From the NCBI GenBank assembly GCA_015057445.1, contig SVEI01000001.1, positions 1-64,000 of the forward strand: a DNA stretch of 64,000 bases, written 5' to 3'. Shown one piece after another: positions 33,837 through 43,201 of the stretch (position 1 is its first letter; every line of letters begins with the position of its first letter). Both the position numbers and the translations under genes were made by a program. The notes under the pieces were generated by a model that was given only the letters and a program-made list of their open reading frames with translations, ran no database searches and was not told where the DNA came from. The DNA comes from Lachnospiraceae bacterium (GTDB lineage: Bacteria > Bacillota > Clostridia > Lachnospirales > Lachnospiraceae).

Positions 33837-34562
33837 ATGAATAATGATTTAATGGAAGCAGGGGAATTAGCTGAAGCGGAAAAATCCGTTGAAGACATTC
33901 TCTCTGAGAACGAAATTGAGAAAGATAATGCCAAAGAAGAGAAAAAGGCTAACAAAAAAATAAATAAAGAGAATAAAAAGAAATTAAAATCTCAAAAAAA
34001 GAAGTCTAAGAATAATACAAAGCCAGAAGATATTAATATAGTTAAAGAGCTTTTGAGTTTAATTGTTTATATTGGAATTGTAGTTATTGCATGTTTTCTT
34101 ATTATAAATTATGTTGGATGTCGTTCCTTGGTAGATGGAACATCAATGGAAGCCACTCTTCATAATGGAGATAATTTGTGGGTTGATAAATTATCATACA
34201 CTATTGGCGATCCTGAGAGATTTGATGTCATTGTTTTTTATTATGACGAGGAAACAACATATATTAAACGAATTATAGGTCTTCCAGGAGAAACTGTTCG
34301 TATTGATCAAAATGGTAATATTTTTGTCGATGAGATGTTGCTTAAAGAAAACTATGGAAAAGAGCGCATTTTACCACATAATATAGGAAGAGCCAGCCAA
34401 ACCATTTTATTAGGTGAAGATGAATATTTTGTACTTGGTGATAATAGAAATAATAGTCAAGATAGTAGAATATCATCTGTAGGAAATGTAAAAAGAGAAG
34501 ATATCCTTGGTAAGGCCGTTCTCAGAATATATCCATTCAAAGATTTTGGAATTGTAAAATAA
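33837..34562 (+). CDS. Signal peptidase I, second copy with long Lys-rich cytosolic tail
   Basis: 241 residues. An N-terminal cytosolic stretch of about 70 residues, first acidic, then a run of Lys/Asn/Glu (about 33-60), precedes one membrane span (about 71-92). The catalytic dyad is Ser103 in DGTSMEAT and Lys144 in YIKRIIGLPGE; GDNRNNSQDSR closes the family signature. It differs widely from the copy at 32375 outside these motifs, so this is not a recent duplication. Different substrate preference or expression timing is possible. ATAGGAG lies before ATG. A 17-bp inverted repeat starts at its stop codon. Confidence 0.94.
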   Translation: MNNDLMEAGELAEAEKSVEDILSENEIEKDNAKEEKKANKKINKENKKKLKSQKKKSKNNTKPEDINIVKELLSLIVYIGIVVIACFLIINYVGCRSLVDGTSMEATLHNGDNLWVDKLSYTIGDPERFDVIVFYYDEETTYIKRIIGLPGETVRIDQNGNIFVDEMLLKENYGKERILPHNIGRASQTILLGEDEYFVLGDNRNNSQDSRISSVGNVKREDILGKAVLRIYPFKDFGIVK

Positions 34563-34614
34563 AATTAAGGACTATACACTGTACTTATATATTTTTTGTG
34601 TATAGTCCTTAATT
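34563..34614 (+). other. Perfect 17-bp inverted repeat between the second signal peptidase gene and rnhB
   Basis: 34563-34579 is fully complementary to 34598-34614, with an 18-base loop that ends in six Ts. The T-run lies in the loop and GCATAAAGGAGG follows the stem, so it is not a standard + strand terminator; the rnhB Shine-Dalgarno sequence begins about four bases later. Read on the - strand the stem is followed by TTATTTTA, but no - strand gene is near. It may fold in the mRNA and tune rnhB translation or processing. Confidence 0.8.
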
Positions 34615-34639
34615 GCATAAAGGAGGTTATTTAACTATT

Positions 34640-35431
34640 ATGAGTACAGAATCAATTAAATACACAGAAATAAATACTGAATACAAACAATTAGATTATG
34701 AAAATAGTAAGTCTCTGATTGAATTTATTGATAAATATATAAACGATACAAGAGGAAATGTATCTGCACTGGTAGATAAAGCCACAAAAAAACATGAAAA
34801 GCTTTTAGCAGAAATATCTAGAACAGAAACAATGTATTCCTTTGAAGATAAATATCGCGGACTGGGAAATGAATTTATATGCGGTATAGATGAGGTAGGT
34901 AGGGGGCCTTTGGCAGGACCAGTTGTTGCAACAGCAATAATTCTTCCGAAAAACGAGAGGATATTATATTTAAATGATTCAAAACAACTTTCTAAGAAGA
35001 AAAGAGAAGAATTGTATGATATAATATTAGATAAAGCAATAGCATGTGGTATTGGTGTAGTTTCAGAACAGATAATTGATGAGATAAATATATTACAGGC
35101 TACATATAAAGCTATGCAAATAGCAATAAATAATCTTAAGGTTAAACCAGATATTTTACTTAATGATGCAGTAAAAATACCCGATATAGATATTAGGCAG
35201 GTTCCTATTATTAAAGGAGATACTTTATCGGCATCTATTGCTGCTGCAAGTATTGTTGCTAAGGTAACCAGGGATAGAATGATGGAAGAATATGATAAAA
35301 TATACCCAGGTTATGATTTTGGTAAAAGTTCAGGATATGGAACAGCTAATCATATCAAAAAACTTAAGGAAGATGGTCCTTGTGAAATACATCGAAAATC
35401 ATTTTTAAAGAAAATACTTAATCAAGAGTAA
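34640..35431 (+). CDS. rnhB: Ribonuclease HII
   Basis: Removes RNA from RNA-DNA hybrids, including single ribonucleotides. ATG 34640 gives 263 residues; AAAGGAGG lies 13 bases upstream, a rather long spacing, and the frame is open to TTG 34613. The N-terminal extension of about 75 residues contains a helical segment seen in Firmicutes RNase HII. Catalytic residues are visible as CGIDEVGRGPLAGPVV (Asp84, Glu85) and a later Asp in LLNDAVKIP. LNDSKQLS and SIVAKVTRD are family motifs. Confidence 0.96.
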   Translation: MSTESIKYTEINTEYKQLDYENSKSLIEFIDKYINDTRGNVSALVDKATKKHEKLLAEISRTETMYSFEDKYRGLGNEFICGIDEVGRGPLAGPVVATAIILPKNERILYLNDSKQLSKKKREELYDIILDKAIACGIGVVSEQIIDEINILQATYKAMQIAINNLKVKPDILLNDAVKIPDIDIRQVPIIKGDTLSASIAAASIVAKVTRDRMMEEYDKIYPGYDFGKSSGYGTANHIKKLKEDGPCEIHRKSFLKKILNQE

Positions 35432-35459
35432 AATACAAAGTATATCAAGGAGAAAGTGA

Positions 35460-37202
35460 ATGAATATCTCAGATAGTACTATAAATTTTAATATTTCAAC
35501 AAACAATTCTGGAATTAAAGTAAGTACTCCAAGTATTTCTGATGGTGGTGCTGTTACTGCTAATTCTCAGATTACTATGGCCAAAGAAGGACAGATATTC
35601 AATGGGAAGATACTTGATATAACTAATAATAAAGTAAGTATTATGCTAGATAATAACAAAACTTTATATGCTCAGATGACTGAGGCAATTAATATGAACA
35701 TTGGTGACGCATTAACTTTTATGATAAAAGAAAATAATGGTTCCAATGTTTTGATTAAACCATATGGTTCTGGCGTACAGAACATGAAAGATAATGCTAT
35801 ATTCAAGATTCTTGATAGTAATTCTATATCAATTACAGAAAAAAATTATCAAATTACAGAGGGATTAATGAAGAATAATATGCCTGTTGATAAAGGTTCT
35901 ATGCAAAGAATAATGCAACAGTCATATAAATTTCCGGATGCTTCTATTGATACTATTATTAATTTGAATAAAATTGGTATGCCCGTTAATGAAGCGAATA
36001 TTGCTCAATATGAAGCATATATGACAAATAATCATCAGTTAACACAAGATATAAGTAATCTTAGTATATCAATAGTAGATATGAATAAAGAAACCGTAAG
36101 TAATATACTTAATCAAATGGGGACAACTTCTGAAGAAGGAATTAAGCAGTTATTTTCTTTTAATTCTAATTTGCTTGGGGCGCTTTCTGATACGTATGAT
36201 AATGCGAATATTGTTATTGATGATATATTAAAGAATGTACAGAATTTTAATGAAAATGATTCGGATATATGGGCGAATGTAGATAATAAACCTAATTTAA
36301 TTATTGATAATAGTGTAAATACAGATATACCAACTGAATTTACAGATAAACTTACAGATTTTTCTAATAAAATTAATATTAAGCTAGAAAAAATAGAAGT
36401 TTTAATAAAAGAACTAAAGAGTGCAGGTATAAGTGATAATATTGTAAATTCAATAATAGATAAATCAGAAACTCCTATGCAATTATTGAATAATATTAAT
36501 GAGGTTATTTCTCATTCAAAGACATTAAATATTAATTCAGAGAATATAAAAGATTTACTGTTAAGTGATTCTTATAACCAGGTTTTGTCTGAAACAATTA
36601 AGGATAAATTATCACTTAACCCTAAAGATATGGATAATCCAAAGGAAATTGATGATTTATATAAAAGTATATATGATAAAACAAATAAGTTATTAGATGC
36701 ATTTTCATCAGGTGGCAATTCACAAGCAGGAGATAACATGTCTCAGGCAGCGAAGTCTATGCAACAAAGAATAGATTTTATGCAAAACTTAAATAATATG
36801 TTTGCATATGCTCAGTTGCCAATAAAATTAGATTCTAATCAAATGAACTCAGATTTATTTGTTTATATGAATAAAAGAAATTTGAGGGGAAATAAGGAAG
36901 ATGTAAGTGCATTATTGCATCTTGATATGGATCATCTTGGTGCAACTGATGTACATGTAAGTTTGCATGGCACCAATGTACATACCAAATTCTATGTAGA
37001 AGATGAACTTAGTGCAAAGATTATTGATGAACACATGACAATGCTAGAAAAAGCAATTAGTGAAAATGGATTTAATCTTACAAATGAAGTGATAACTAGG
37101 GAACCTACACTTGCAACAGGACCTAATATGGCAATTAAAGAAATGTTAGGGGATGATTTGGAAAAAAGTGTAAAAAGATACTCGTTTGATGTTAGAATGT
37201 AA
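35460..37202 (+). CDS. FliK-like protein (flagellar hook-length control C-terminal domain; YlqG position)
   Basis: 580 residues, Asn/Asp/Ile/Ser-rich, without signal peptide or membrane segment. The last 130 residues match the hook-length-control (Flg_hook) domain pattern: LHLDMDHLGATDVHVSLHG, then FYVEDE and a helix with LEKAISENGF. The first 110 residues include a small beta domain (GQIFNGKILDITNNKVSIML). The central region is helical and repetitive. It stands before an FlhB C-terminal-like gene, the same pairing as ylqG-ylqH after rnhB in B. subtilis, outside the flagellar operon. Whether it serves flagellar export or something else is unknown. AAGGAGAAAG lies before ATG. Confidence 0.7.
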   Translation: MNISDSTINFNISTNNSGIKVSTPSISDGGAVTANSQITMAKEGQIFNGKILDITNNKVSIMLDNNKTLYAQMTEAINMNIGDALTFMIKENNGSNVLIKPYGSGVQNMKDNAIFKILDSNSISITEKNYQITEGLMKNNMPVDKGSMQRIMQQSYKFPDASIDTIINLNKIGMPVNEANIAQYEAYMTNNHQLTQDISNLSISIVDMNKETVSNILNQMGTTSEEGIKQLFSFNSNLLGALSDTYDNANIVIDDILKNVQNFNENDSDIWANVDNKPNLIIDNSVNTDIPTEFTDKLTDFSNKINIKLEKIEVLIKELKSAGISDNIVNSIIDKSETPMQLLNNINEVISHSKTLNINSENIKDLLLSDSYNQVLSETIKDKLSLNPKDMDNPKEIDDLYKSIYDKTNKLLDAFSSGGNSQAGDNMSQAAKSMQQRIDFMQNLNNMFAYAQLPIKLDSNQMNSDLFVYMNKRNLRGNKEDVSALLHLDMDHLGATDVHVSLHGTNVHTKFYVEDELSAKIIDEHMTMLEKAISENGFNLTNEVITREPTLATGPNMAIKEMLGDDLEKSVKRYSFDVRM

Positions 37203-37211
37203 GGTGATATT

Positions 37212-37514
37212 ATGTCAGAAAAAAACAATTTAAATCAACCTAAAAAAAAGGCTGTTGCTCTTTTGTATGACCCATCTAATCAAGCTCCACAGGTTGTAGC
37301 TTCTGGTAAAGGTGTATTAGCAGATAAAATAATCGCTACAGCCAAGGAAAATGATGTGCCTTTATATAAGGATACTAATCTTACGGAAACGCTTCTTAAG
37401 CTTGATATAGGTGATTGTATACCACCAGAGTTATATGGAGTCGTAGCTGAAATATTGGTATATGTTGACAGAATGGATAAAATTAGGGAGAAAATTGATA
37501 GGGTAAATGGATAG
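37212..37514 (+). CDS. FlhB C-terminal-like protein (YlqH/EscU family)
   Basis: 100 residues equal to the cytoplasmic domain of the FlhB export-switch protein without its membrane part. KAVALLYDPSNQAPQVVASGKG, ATAKENDVPLYKD and the GDCIPPELYGVVAEILVYV end are diagnostic. The NPTH self-cleavage site of FlhB should lie just before KAVALLYD; here it is replaced by a Lys/Asn/Gln-rich start, so this protein begins about where the cleaved FlhB fragment would. It follows the FliK-like gene by nine bases and overlaps yraN by eight. FlhB and FliK are known to interact, so the pair is likely functional together. Confidence 0.85.
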   Translation: MSEKNNLNQPKKKAVALLYDPSNQAPQVVASGKGVLADKIIATAKENDVPLYKDTNLTETLLKLDIGDCIPPELYGVVAEILVYVDRMDKIREKIDRVNG

Positions 37515-37875
37515 AATGGATAATAAAAGGAAAACAGGCACTACATATGAAGAATTAGCAATAAAGTATCTTGAATCAAAAGGATACTTTATAATACAGA
37601 AAAATTTTCAAGTTAGGCAAGCTGAAATAGATATAATAGCCAGACAAGGTAATACTATTGTATTTGTAGAAGTTAAGTATAGAGCAAGTAGTGCTAGTGG
37701 TCATCCGTTGGAAGCTGTAACTATTGCTAAGCAGAAAAAAATCTGTAAGGCAGCATTATTTTATATGAATAATAATAAAATTTCTCCAGATAATTCAAAT
37801 TTTAGATTTGATGTTATAGGCATTCTTGGTGATGAGATTACCCATATTGAGAATGCTTTTGATTTTATAATATAG
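37507..37875 (+). CDS. YraN family (UPF0102) endonuclease-fold protein
   Basis: 122 residues with the restriction-endonuclease-like core of UPF0102: GTTYEELAIKYLESKGY, an E-x(n)-D core at QAEIDIIARQ and VFVEVKYR, in which Asp and the Glu-x-Lys are likely metal ligands. Homologues are almost always linked to rnhB or to rRNA/DprA genes; biochemical role not settled. The ATG at 37507 lies inside the end of the preceding gene (eight-base overlap); a second in-frame ATG follows at 37516. Confidence 0.9.
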   Translation: MDRMDNKRKTGTTYEELAIKYLESKGYFIIQKNFQVRQAEIDIIARQGNTIVFVEVKYRASSASGHPLEAVTIAKQKKICKAALFYMNNNKISPDNSNFRFDVIGILGDEITHIENAFDFII

Positions 37876-37887
37876 TAAGGAATAAAT

Positions 37888-38772
37888 ATGAATAGATTAA
37901 ATGAATTAAAATATAGAAATAAAGTAGTAAATAATAGAACTACAAAAATTGATGTTATTGATGTATCTGGTAACGGGGATTTAGTTCCTGTTATTAAATA
38001 TAAGGCTTTTGAAGAGTATCCTAATGTTGTACATGGTTTTTCTACTAGGTTAGGTGGAGTGAGTTCAGAACATTTGTATAGCTTAAATTTGAGCTTTTCA
38101 AGGGGAGATGAATTAGATAATGTTATAACTAATAATCTTAGATTCGCGAAAGCTGTTGGTTACGACTTTGATAATCGAGCATTTTCAGATCAGGTTCACG
38201 ATGTGAAGATTTATGTAGTTACAGAAAAAGATAAAGGAAAAGCTGAAAAGTTAAAAGATATTATTAAGAATATAGATGGTTTAGTTACAAATATTAAAGA
38301 TATACCATTAATAACCTTTTATGCAGATTGTGTTCCATTATATTTTTTTGATAAGATTAATAATGTTGTTGGTCTTGCGCATTCTGGTTGGAAGGGAACT
38401 GTTAATAATATTGCTAAAGAAATGATTAAAACAATGAAAAATACATATGGAACTAATCCGGAAGATGTTATTGTTGCTATAGGTCCTTCTATATGTATGG
38501 ATTGCTACGAGGTATCAGATGATGTGGCAAATCAATTTATCAATAATTATGATAGTTTGGAGATTGAACACATACTTTTAGATAAGGGAAATGGAAAGTA
38601 TCAGTTAAATCTACATGAAGCGTGTAAGTATAATTTGTTAAATTCTGGTGTTTTAGAGAAGAATATATCTATGCCAGATATTTGTACATGCTGTAACCCT
38701 GATATTATGTATTCTCATAGAGCATCTAATGGGCTTAGAGGTAATTTAGCAGCGGTTATTATGATTAAATAA
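37888..38772 (+). CDS. pgeF: Peptidoglycan editing factor PgeF / laccase-domain (YfiH, DUF152) protein
   Basis: 294 residues of the multicopper-oxidase-like YfiH family, whose E. coli member removes wrongly incorporated L-Ser from the peptidoglycan precursor. Zn/Cu-site residues are visible: HGFSTRLGG, ADCVPLYFFD, AHSGWKGTVNNI and the CCNPDIMYSHRA end containing Cys and His ligands. AAGGAATA lies before ATG. Placed 12 bases after yraN in the same run. Confidence 0.88.
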   Translation: MNRLNELKYRNKVVNNRTTKIDVIDVSGNGDLVPVIKYKAFEEYPNVVHGFSTRLGGVSSEHLYSLNLSFSRGDELDNVITNNLRFAKAVGYDFDNRAFSDQVHDVKIYVVTEKDKGKAEKLKDIIKNIDGLVTNIKDIPLITFYADCVPLYFFDKINNVVGLAHSGWKGTVNNIAKEMIKTMKNTYGTNPEDVIVAIGPSICMDCYEVSDDVANQFINNYDSLEIEHILLDKGNGKYQLNLHEACKYNLLNSGVLEKNISMPDICTCCNPDIMYSHRASNGLRGNLAAVIMIK

Positions 38773-38805
38773 TTATATTATTTTACAGAAAGGAATAAGT
38801 GCAAT

Positions 38806-40134
38806 ATGAAAAAGCATCTTATTGAAAATGTAATAGTAGATAGTATTGCATGGGAACTTGAGATAGAAGCAGGTGATTATCTTGTTTCTATAAATGATAA
38901 AGAAATAAATGATATCTTTGATTATCATTATCTTTGCGAAGATGAATACCTTGAAATATTAATAGAGAAAAAGAATGGAGAAGAATGGCTTCTAGAGGTT
39001 GAAAAAGATGAAGATGAAGAATTAGGTCTTGTTTTTTCTGATTCTCTTATGGATAAATATAAAAGATGTCACAATAACTGTGTTTTTTGTTTTATTGATC
39101 AAAATCCAGAAGGTATGAGAGATACTATTTATTTCAAAGATGATGATACAAGACTTTCATTTTTGCAAGGAAATTATGTTACATTCACTAATTTACAAGA
39201 TAAAGATATAGATAGAATAATAGAATATAAATTAGCACCAATTAACATTTCTGTTCATACAACCAATGAAGAGTTAAGATGTAAGATGCTTAATAATCGT
39301 TTCGCTGGTAAAGTAAATTCTATTATGAAACGATTATATGATGCTCAGATTCCTATGAATGCACAGATTGTTCTTTGTAAAGGACTTAATGATGGTGAAG
39401 AACTGGAAAAAACATTAACAGATTTATTTCAATATGCCCCTGTTATGCAAAGTTTATCCATAGTACCCGTTGGTCTTACTAAACATAGAGAAGGACTTTA
39501 CCCATTAGAAAGCTTTAATAAGGACGATGCTATAAAGTTAATTAAAACTGTAGAAAAGTATCAAGCTTTAGCATTAGAAAAGGGTGTAAATCATTTTGTA
39601 CATGCCAGTGATGAATGGTATATCAATGCTGGTATTGATTTTCCTGATGAAGACAACTATGATGGATATATTCAATTGGAAAATGGTGTTGGTATGTCTA
39701 GATTATTGTTAAATGAGTTTGATGATGCCATTAATGATTATTTAGAGGAACATGGTGGACCAAATTATATTAATAAAAAGGTAACAACTATTACTGGTGT
39801 TTTGGCCTATGAGACCAAGCTACAGCTTAAAAGTAAGCTAAAAGAATGCGCACCAAATATAGAATTTAATATATATCCTATAGTTAATAAATTTTTTGGT
39901 GAAAAGATTACTGTAACTGGACTTCTTACAGGTCAGGATATTATTAATCAGTTAAAAGATAAGGATTTAGGTGATGTATTACTAATTCCTTGCAATACAC
40001 TCAAAAGTGATGAGGATATTTTCCTTGATGATGTTACATTAGAGGAACTTCAAAATGCTTTACAAGTTAAAGTAGTTGTTGTACAATCTAGCGGTATGGA
40101 TTTATTTAACAGGATTATTGAAACGGAGAGTTAA
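38806..40134 (+). CDS. DUF512 radical-SAM-like protein with N-terminal PDZ domain
   Basis: 442 residues. A PDZ-like segment (about 3-65, with AGDYLVSINDKEI) is followed by a Cys-x3-Cys-x2-Cys cluster at Cys88, Cys92, Cys95 (RCHNNCVFCF), as in radical-SAM enzymes, and the C-terminal DUF512 domain. It stands four bases before der, an association seen widely in clostridia. The substrate is unknown; the conserved linkage to a ribosome-assembly GTPase suggests RNA or ribosome maturation, but that is inference. Confidence 0.88.
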   Translation: MKKHLIENVIVDSIAWELEIEAGDYLVSINDKEINDIFDYHYLCEDEYLEILIEKKNGEEWLLEVEKDEDEELGLVFSDSLMDKYKRCHNNCVFCFIDQNPEGMRDTIYFKDDDTRLSFLQGNYVTFTNLQDKDIDRIIEYKLAPINISVHTTNEELRCKMLNNRFAGKVNSIMKRLYDAQIPMNAQIVLCKGLNDGEELEKTLTDLFQYAPVMQSLSIVPVGLTKHREGLYPLESFNKDDAIKLIKTVEKYQALALEKGVNHFVHASDEWYINAGIDFPDEDNYDGYIQLENGVGMSRLLLNEFDDAINDYLEEHGGPNYINKKVTTITGVLAYETKLQLKSKLKECAPNIEFNIYPIVNKFFGEKITVTGLLTGQDIINQLKDKDLGDVLLIPCNTLKSDEDIFLDDVTLEELQNALQVKVVVVQSSGMDLFNRIIETES

Positions 40135-40137
40135 GAC

Positions 40138-41463
40138 ATGGGAAGACCCGTAGTAGCCATTGTAGGCAGGCCAAATGTTGGTAAATCAACTCTTTTTAAC
40201 ACCCTTGCAGGTGATAAGATATCAATTGTTCAGGATACTCCTGGTGTTACAAGAGATAGAATTTACGCAGACGTTAATTGGTTAAATTACAATTTTACAA
40301 TTGTTGATACAGGTGGAATTGAACCTGAAAGCAACGATATTATTTTAAAGAGTATGAGAGAACAGGCTGAGATAGCTATATCTACGGCTGATGTTATCAT
40401 GTTCATTACTGATGTTAGGCAAGGACTTGTAGATGCTGATGGTAAAGTTGCCGATATGCTTCGTCGATCTGGGAAACCAGTGGTTCTTGTTGTTAATAAG
40501 GTTGATAGCTTTGAGAAGTTTATGCCGGACGTATATGAATTTTATAATCTTGGCATAGGTGATCCTATGCCTGTTTCTGCTGCCTCACAGCTTGGTCTTG
40601 GAGATATGCTTGATGAAGTAGTAAAGTATTTTGATGCTTCCGCAACAGAAGAAATTGAGGATGAGAGACCTAGAGTTGCCATAATTGGTAAACCAAATGC
40701 TGGAAAATCTTCAATAATTAATAAACTTTTAGGTGAAGATAGAGTTATTGTTTCGGATATTGCTGGTACAACAAGAGATGCAATAGATACCACAATTACT
40801 AGAAATGGCACAGAGTATGTATTTATAGATACTGCTGGACTAAGAAAGAAAAATAAAATAAAGGAAGAAATTGAACGTTATAGCATAATTCGTACTGTTT
40901 CAGCTGTAGAAAGATGTAATGTTGCGGTTCTTGTAATTGATGCCACTGAAGGAATTACAGATCAGGATACAAAGATAGCAGGAATTGCTCATGAGCGTGG
41001 TAAGGGTATGATCATTGTTGTAAATAAATGGGATGCTCTTGAAGAGAAGAATGACAAATCTGTTTATAAGTTTACAAATAAGATTAGAGAAGAATTTGCT
41101 TATATGCCTTATGCTGAGATACTTTTTGTATCCGCTAAGACTGGTCAAAGACTTCCAAAATTATTTGAAACCATTGATGCTGTTATAGAGAATCATTCAC
41201 TGCGTATAGCTACAGGTGTATTAAATGAGATAATGGCTGAGGCTGTTGCTTTAAATCAGCCACCTTCTGATAAGGGTAAGAGACTTAGACTATATTATAT
41301 TACCCAGGTTTCTGTAAAACCACCTACATTCGTAATTTTTGTTAACGATAGGGAACTTATGCACTTCTCATATACCAGATATATTGAGAATAAAATTAGA
41401 GAAGCATTTGGTTTTAGAGGAACGCCACTTAAATTTATTATACGCGAGAGGAAAGAAAAATGA
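40138..41463 (+). CDS. der: Ribosome-associated GTPase Der (EngA)
   Basis: 441 residues with two tandem GTPase domains and a C-terminal KH-like domain, required for 50S assembly. Domain 1: GRPNVGKST near residue 10, DTGG, NKVD. Domain 2: GKPNAGKSS near 185, DTAG, NKWD. GTPLKF near the C-terminus is typical. ATG 40138 is four bases after the preceding stop; its own stop overlaps plsY by four bases (ATGA). Confidence 0.97.
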   Translation: MGRPVVAIVGRPNVGKSTLFNTLAGDKISIVQDTPGVTRDRIYADVNWLNYNFTIVDTGGIEPESNDIILKSMREQAEIAISTADVIMFITDVRQGLVDADGKVADMLRRSGKPVVLVVNKVDSFEKFMPDVYEFYNLGIGDPMPVSAASQLGLGDMLDEVVKYFDASATEEIEDERPRVAIIGKPNAGKSSIINKLLGEDRVIVSDIAGTTRDAIDTTITRNGTEYVFIDTAGLRKKNKIKEEIERYSIIRTVSAVERCNVAVLVIDATEGITDQDTKIAGIAHERGKGMIIVVNKWDALEEKNDKSVYKFTNKIREEFAYMPYAEILFVSAKTGQRLPKLFETIDAVIENHSLRIATGVLNEIMAEAVALNQPPSDKGKRLRLYYITQVSVKPPTFVIFVNDRELMHFSYTRYIENKIREAFGFRGTPLKFIIRERKEK

Positions 41464-42134
41464 TAATATATAGATTACTTTGTTTACTTGGTGGATACTG
41501 TTTTGGTATGATTCAGACTTCTTATATTTACGGAAGAATGAATGGTATTGACATTAGAGAACATGGTAGTGGAAATGCTGGAACTACAAATGCACTTAGA
41601 GTTCTCGGTAAGAAAGCAGGTATTATAGTATTCTTTGGCGATTTACTAAAAGGTTTTTTTGCAGCCCTTGTAGCTAGACTAATTTTTAACCAAATATGTC
41701 CGGATGATGTATACCTATATATAGCTTATGCAGGCTTTGGAACAATTTTAGGACATAATTTCCCATTTTATCTTAAGTTTAGAGGTGGAAAGGGTATAGC
41801 TGCTACAGGCGGTGTAATCTGTGGTTTCTTAGACCCAATCTTGGTGTTAAGTGCAGCAGTTGTATTTTTTGGATTATGTATTATTACAAAATATGTTTCT
41901 GTAGCTTCTATATGCTTAGTTATTAGTTTCTTTATAGAATATACATTATCAGCTATAAACGAAAGATATTCTTTCGATTTAAGTAATCCTGATTCAAAAG
42001 CGGCTATGATAGAAAGCATTATAATAGTTGGTATAATGACAATTATGGCTATTTATCGTCATAAAGATAATATTAAGAGACTTATTAAGCATGAAGAAAA
42101 TAAACTTTTTTCCGGCAAGAAAAAAGAAGCATAA
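41460..42134 (+). CDS. plsY: Glycerol-3-phosphate acyltransferase PlsY
   Basis: Membrane enzyme that uses acyl phosphate to acylate glycerol 3-phosphate; it would use the acyl phosphate that FakA/FakB or PlsX makes. 224 residues with about five spans. Motifs: [39 protein letters not shown]. The C-terminus is some 20 residues longer than usual and Lys-rich. Overlaps der by four bases and is followed by gpsA, which supplies its substrate. Confidence 0.96.
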   Translation: MIIYRLLCLLGGYCFGMIQTSYIYGRMNGIDIREHGSGNAGTTNALRVLGKKAGIIVFFGDLLKGFFAALVARLIFNQICPDDVYLYIAYAGFGTILGHNFPFYLKFRGGKGIAATGGVICGFLDPILVLSAAVVFFGLCIITKYVSVASICLVISFFIEYTLSAINERYSFDLSNPDSKAAMIESIIIVGIMTIMAIYRHKDNIKRLIKHEENKLFSGKKKEA

Positions 42135-42149
42135 ATAGGAGGTTTTTGT

Positions 42150-43157
42150 ATGAATATAGGTGTTCTTGGAGCTGGTAGCTGGGGAATAGCCCTTACAAAG
42201 CTTTTAAGTGGTAATGGACATATGGTTACAGTTTGGTCCATAGATAAAGAAGAGATAGCTATGTTAAATGAACATAGAGAGCATTTGTCAAAGCTTCCAG
42301 GTGTAAAAATCGGAGATAATGTTTCATTTACAACGGATGTAAGGGAGGCTTGTGATGATAAACAGATGTTGGTTATGGTTGTCCCATCACCATTTATAAG
42401 AAGTACAGCTAAAACAATCGCTCCTTATGTTACAAAGGAACAAATAATTGTTAATGTATCTAAAGGAATAGAAGAAAGTACCCTTATGACTTTAACTGAA
42501 GTTATATGTGATGAGATAAAAGATGCAAATGTAGCTGTTCTTTCTGGTCCTAGTCATGCAGAGGAGGTTGGTAAAGGAATGCCAACCACAGTGGTTGCTG
42601 GAGCTTCTACAAAAGAGATTGCTGAACTTGTACAGGATACATTTATGAGTGATTATTTTAGAGTATACACAAGCCCAGATGTTACTGGAATTGAGCTTGG
42701 TGGAGCTTTAAAAAATGTTATAGCACTTGCTGCAGGTATTGCTGATGGTCTTGGTTGTGGAGACAATGCAAAAGCTGCTATTATAACAAGAGGAATAGCT
42801 GAAATTTCCCGACTTGGATGCGCTTTAGGGGGTAGTGAATCTACTTTTTCCGGACTTTCTGGAATAGGAGATTTAATTGTTACCTGTGCATCAAAACATA
42901 GTCGAAATAGAAATGCAGGTTTCCTTATGGGACAAGGTAAAACCTACAAAGAAGCTTTAGAAGAAGTAAAGATGGTTGTTGAAGGAGTTTATTCAGCTAA
43001 AGCCGCTTTAAAACTTAGTCAAAAGCTTAATATTGAGATGCCTATTGTTGAAATGGTTAATAAAATTCTTTTTGAGGATTTACCTGCTGAGGAAGCAATG
43101 GTAATACTGTTAACAAGAATGAAAACATCCGAAGATAAGGATTTGATTTGGAAATAA
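42150..43157 (+). CDS. gpsA: Glycerol-3-phosphate dehydrogenase [NAD(P)+]
   Basis: Reduces dihydroxyacetone phosphate to glycerol 3-phosphate for phospholipid synthesis. 335 residues. Nucleotide-binding GAGSWGIAL at residues 6-14, GPSHAEEV, ELGGALKNVIALAAGI with catalytic Lys, GLGCGDNAKAAIITRG and GLSGIGDLIVTC. TAGGAGGT lies before ATG. The plsY-gpsA-spoIVA order is conserved in spore-forming Firmicutes. Confidence 0.97.
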   Translation: MNIGVLGAGSWGIALTKLLSGNGHMVTVWSIDKEEIAMLNEHREHLSKLPGVKIGDNVSFTTDVREACDDKQMLVMVVPSPFIRSTAKTIAPYVTKEQIIVNVSKGIEESTLMTLTEVICDEIKDANVAVLSGPSHAEEVGKGMPTTVVAGASTKEIAELVQDTFMSDYFRVYTSPDVTGIELGGALKNVIALAAGIADGLGCGDNAKAAIITRGIAEISRLGCALGGSESTFSGLSGIGDLIVTCASKHSRNRNAGFLMGQGKTYKEALEEVKMVVEGVYSAKAALKLSQKLNIEMPIVEMVNKILFEDLPAEEAMVILLTRMKTSEDKDLIWK

Positions 43158-43171
43158 TAATATAAAAACAT

Positions 43172-43201
43172 GTTATACCTTCATGCTTTTCTACATATAT
43201 T
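43172..43201 (+). promoter_or_regulatory. Candidate sigma-E promoter of spoIVA
   Basis: TTATACC at 43173-43179 and CATATATT at 43194-43201 with a 14-base spacer approximate the sigma-E pattern (ATA-centred -35, CATAnnnT -10), and spoIVA is a sigma-E gene in Bacillus. Between it and the start codon an inverted repeat, AATATGCT 43213-43220 with AGCATATT 43229-43236, could be a hairpin or a regulator site. Confidence 0.45.
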
